A stretch of 64,000 nucleotides of DNA, taken from positions 4,021,001-4,085,000 of the forward strand of contig JAYKKI010000040.1 in the NCBI GenBank assembly GCA_039881145.1. Reading direction: 5' to 3'. The DNA comes from Druceiella hillmani. Taxonomy: Eukaryota; Arthropoda; Insecta; Lepidoptera; Hepialidae. Below the pieces are notes generated by a model that saw nothing but the letters and a program-made list of their open reading frames with translations, made no database searches and was not told the DNA's origin. Positions 60,676-64,000 of this stretch are shown here, one piece after another. How positions within the stretch are numbered: the first letter of the stretch is position 1; every line of letters starts with the position of its first letter. Made by a program: the position numbers and the translations under genes.

Positions 60676-61182
60676 AAATTATAAAATAAGATCACGACAT
60701 CGGTCGACAGATGGCATGTAGACAGTAGTACTTTTTTCTGTTTTACCTTTCGATGATAGTAATACGAAAGATAGTTGTTCAACAGCGCATGCGCCACACA
60801 GGGTCAGGACTTTCAGACGGATTTAGTGACAGAAAACATATTTATACTTTAGAAATTGAACCGTGAAATAGGGTACGGTCGATAAAGTAGACTTTTGTTC
60901 CGACTCGACTGACGGTGAGAAGCAGAAATACGTTTTTAATTGTCATTAATTCCGACTGACAGTCTTGACCGTGTGTGGCACATACGGGCGTAAGGCGGCT
61001 GCCAATCAATAAACTTAAATTTATGGGGCTCATAGTTTTATGTCGACTCCGACCGGCGCTAGTAACTATTTCTCATTTTACTCTGGAGTTTACAGTTATA
61101 AACGCTTATAGAAACATGTTTCTTTAATTTAAATTTCGTTGCAAATACAGTCCCCACTGCGATGACTAAATATATGTAAAAA
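60676..61182. other. Unassigned stretch
   Basis: Mixed composition; no recognised gene or element. Confidence 0.4.
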
Positions 61183-61705
61183 CCTGCTAAGTATGAGTAG
61201 CACTAAACGTTCCGCATACACTTTAGTACTTATAATATTTCAAATTTTGATATAATTTTCCAGATCTCCTCCTCAATTATAATTAATGCAGTCAACCAAA
61301 ATAATTTTGTATTAAAGTACTTAGAGTTATCAGGATTATGTTCACCATTTGACCTTAAGTGATAGAAGTCAAAAAGGGAGTAGACGCTGCAAAATGCTTT
61401 GGAGATTTATGTCGCTTAAGGAAGACGCCGTATCAAAAAATATTTCGAGAGGTTTTCGAAGTATCTCTACAATAACTTTCCACTGAACGGAAAATCAGCG
61501 AGAAAAAGGAAATTTCATTCCAATTTCCCTGTAAAAAACATTAAATATTTTTTTTCTTGACTTCTACGTAATACAGCTAAATCTGCTTGTACAATATCAT
61601 CCATATCGGTATTAAATTGAAATTACTGCTACGTGATGCTTTGGCGTAAGTACGGGCGAAGATAAGGACAAACGGGCATCAAGAAATTATAAAAATCCCC
61701 TGAAC
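61183..61705 (+). repeat. Dispersed lepidopteran-type repeat, second long copy
   Basis: The head acctgctaagtatgagtagc, middle gctgcaaaatgctttggaga, then aagacgccgtatcaaaaaat, and a decayed tail aggacaaacgggcatcaaga. Same order and spacing as 59283-59745. Confidence 0.55.
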
Positions 61706-61967
61706 CTAAAAAATTATATGGCAATAGTCCAGATTTTTTAAAATAGTTCTAGTATAAATCGGTCGATCGAATCCAAGATGTTTTACGCATATTGTGTATG
61801 TACAAGGGTATACTTGTCGATCACGTAAAATATGGTAAGTGTTGTATTATAAATGCATTAATAAAATTAATTGTTTCATATCTTATGTTGTCGCCAAGAA
61901 CACCATACTTATACATGTAGGACATAGAGTCTACTTTTGTAGTATGAAATATATGTATATTAACAAA

Positions 61968-62016
61968 AAACGGTTAAGTGCGAGAAGAACTTAGAAATTT
62001 AGGGTTCCTTGCGTTT
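61968..62016 (+). repeat. Dispersed-repeat head fragment
   Basis: aacggttaagtgcgagaaga, then tagggttccttgcg. Confidence 0.5.
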
Positions 62017-62143
62017 AAATAATTTGATTATAAGATTTAGTAAGTAGGTACTATAGAAATATACAAAAAACCCGAAAAATTTAAGTCTTCACTTAATAAA
62101 TGCACATTGAATTAGAATTTCATGATTTTCAATTTCTTTTATT

Positions 62144-62172
62144 TTAGGCACGAGACCTTCCTTCGTGCCTAA
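62144..62172. repeat. Small hairpin, 10-bp arms
   Basis: ttaggcacga and tcgtgcctaa around a 9-nt loop. Confidence 0.7.
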
Positions 62173-62544
62173 TTTCAAGATTTTAACGAGCGATTCAGTG
62201 AACCAATATGAAAATAATCATAATGACTTACTGACTCAATATGATTATTTTTTCCTTTCAAATATCACCTATTTTCGAAAAGCAAAGAAAGGTCTTTTTT
62301 TGCATTATATTTACAAAATTAAGAGCTTAATTCTTTTTACAAAACTATACGTCTTTATATTTGATATTGATATTAAATTATATTATTTGAATTTCCACTT
62401 GATGCCTCCAGAGAGAAAATGTCTTTATGAACAGATAGAGTACGGTCAAAAAAGTGGTCCTGTAAGGTTTGTTTCTTTCATTCTACGATATGAAACTGAG
62501 AAAACAAACCATTTCTATACTCTTCACGATCGCGGCAAATAATG
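62173..62544. other. Unassigned stretch
   Basis: A plus frame of 125 codons from 62165 crosses it. Its composition is ordinary for A+T-rich DNA (Tyr/Phe/Ile/Lys-rich) and I see no domain. I leave it as non-coding. Confidence 0.35.
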
Positions 62545-62870
62545 TTAACTTATATGCATATGGAGTCAGCTTTCCGAACACGGGGCGGTCTAAATGGGTG
62601 GCGAGGGTGACCGGCCCGAACACCCCTCCTTGGCACGTAATTGTCCGAAAAACTCGCCAATTCATTAAACTTTATAGATTCAGCCGGCGCTTTGCGAAAG
62701 CCCCAATGCGTACGTACGAGCTTAAGGGAAGGCAAATTAGACGAATCGAGCAAAGATCGCGTGAACGAGTTTTGGGCGCGTTTAGGTTTGGGAAAAAATG
62801 GACGCGTCACTTGTATCCATTTAATTTGGTTAATGTTTACAGCGTTCTTCACGATTATTGTTAAACGTTG
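62545..62870. promoter_or_regulatory. G+C-richer islet L, open in several frames
   Basis: Mixed composition with few stops. Two plus frames and one minus frame are open for 80-100 codons each. One plus frame includes DRVNEFWARLGLGKNGRVTC, another YRFSRRFAKAPMRTYELKGR. They overlap, so at most one could be real. It may be a regulatory islet like the others, or an exon of something I cannot identify. Confidence 0.3.
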
Positions 62871-62991
62871 CGATGAGATGGTAATACATTTTACATTAAT
62901 GATTTATATAGATGATTTAACACCATATTTTTTGTTCGTGCTGCCAAGTTATAGAACAAAATCAATTCTAATATCTTTTGTTTATACTCTT

Positions 62992-62995
<4 letters not shown>
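62871..62995. other. Spacer
   Basis: Nothing recognisable. Confidence 0.4.

Positions 62996-63046
<51 letters not shown>
62996..63046. repeat. (AT)n microsatellite
   Basis: About 50 bp of alternating AT followed by taattaattaaataaataa. Confidence 0.97.
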
Positions 63047-63050
<4 letters not shown>

Positions 63051-64000
63051 TAATTAAATAAATAAATATTCCAACTAAAGAAACCATATTTTCTTACGAC
63101 TCATGTTAATCAGTTCTATCTCTATTTGTTCTATATCTACTTTACTCTACCTTATATTCCTATAGGTTTAAGCTTTTAACAACTATAGTAATTTTAACCA
63201 ATATTTTAACTATGTAGTAAATTTAGTGGGAATTTATAATAATATAATTATAATAAAAAAGTTGTGCGTTAAACACTGTGCCACAAACTAATTTGATGCG
63301 GTCTAAAAAAATTTGTGTCTTCATAACATTTGAAGCAATTATGTGCCAATACCTATTGGGTAAATATTTGTTATTAACCGTACAAATACAACAAGTATTC
63401 TAGAACCAATACTTACTAGAACCAGAAACTTCAAATAGCATTGATTTCTTTTTGGCCCGTTTAAACTATTTTTTGCGAAAATAGTAATTGTATCCTATGT
63501 CATATCGTAAAGTTTCAACATGATCGAATGAGCAGAGATGATCATTCCTTGATTTACCCGTTTTATTCGAAATTTAACGCACATAACACTCGTTTTCAGC
63601 AAAAGATGTGACCAGAAGCGTCGGGACGAGACACGCTTACATCTTTATAGATCCCTAACATAATTTTTTATGAATTGCAAATAGATTCTTAATTAAAAAA
63701 GATTCGAAAATTAGGTCCCCGATATGATATTAATTAATTTTCTTTTATTTCATAAATCATAATTAAATAACTCATAAAAACTTACCGCTTTATAAAAATA
63801 TAAACTTCGCGTTTAGACAAGGACGGCGATTCTGGATTGTAATTTTACTTATAATAACACTATAAGAGTGAATGGGACAGGCAGATTCTCCTATTCTATC
63901 CCTATCATTAAATTAAAAACTCATTTAATGGCGGGATCTCGCCTACTTTTAAAATTAATTTTTATAATTCTTTCACTACTGGTAATTAATTAACCTATGT
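63047..64000. other. Unassigned A+T-rich stretch to the window end
   Basis: Nothing recognisable as gene, element or structured repeat. Confidence 0.5.

Noticed and set aside
62165..62542. 125-codon plus frame
   Set aside because: Composition typical of A+T-rich DNA, no domain, begins inside a small hairpin; insufficient to call a gene.

Overview
The window is A+T-rich eukaryotic nuclear DNA. It is almost certainly from an insect and most probably from a moth or butterfly. Three things point there: several decayed copies of a dispersed repeat that opens with a 'cctgtcaagtgcgagtcg'-like head and closes with a 'gacggacag...agggtccc' tail, which I know from lepidopteran genomes; tRNA-derived SINEs; and fragments of R1-like and other non-LTR retrotransposons. 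There is no operon structure, no rRNA, no intact tRNA gene and no CRISPR array. Nearly every open frame of 60-180 codons is a by-product of (AT)n tracts, of tandem repeats, or of G+C-rich islets that lack stop codons.

Layout. The extreme left edge (37-238) carries what looks like the last coding exon of a plus-strand gene whose other exons lie outside the window. I cannot name that gene. From there to the right edge I find no other convincing host gene. The remaining ~63 kb is a gene desert, or a giant intron or flank, made of five kinds of material. (1) About a dozen short CpG-rich islets stand out in the A+T background (near 0.5, 3.4, 7.1, 15.7, 26.5, 30.7, 37.2, 41.5, 42.8, 51.6, 56.3 and 62.5 kb). 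Several hold TAATT or TTTAT homeodomain-type cores and are candidate cis-regulatory elements. (2) Retrotransposon remains: a reverse-transcriptase fragment at 17.9-18.3 kb (minus), an R1-like ORF2 3' half at 46.4-47.3 kb (plus), an ORF2 C-terminus at 50.8-51.2 kb (minus), another at 35.2-35.4 kb (plus), and a broken THAP-domain exon at 12.8 kb (plus). (3) Non-autonomous elements: a SINE family in three copies, a second tRNA-like SINE, a MITE with ~90 bp inverted repeats in two copies (2.9 and 36.6 kb), a 216-bp terminal-inverted-repeat element (57.8 kb), and a ~550-600 bp repeat present twice in opposite orientation (19.1-19.7 and 21.8-22.4 kb). (4) Tandem arrays with periods from 15 to ~250 bp, some with dimeric higher-order structure, plus many (AT)n tracts. 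(5) A set of short near-perfect foldbacks whose arm sequences are unrelated to one another.

Nothing here works as a pathway. The items most likely to be functional are the islets, read as regulatory DNA, and the left-edge exon. All family assignments rest on motifs read by eye, with no database search.
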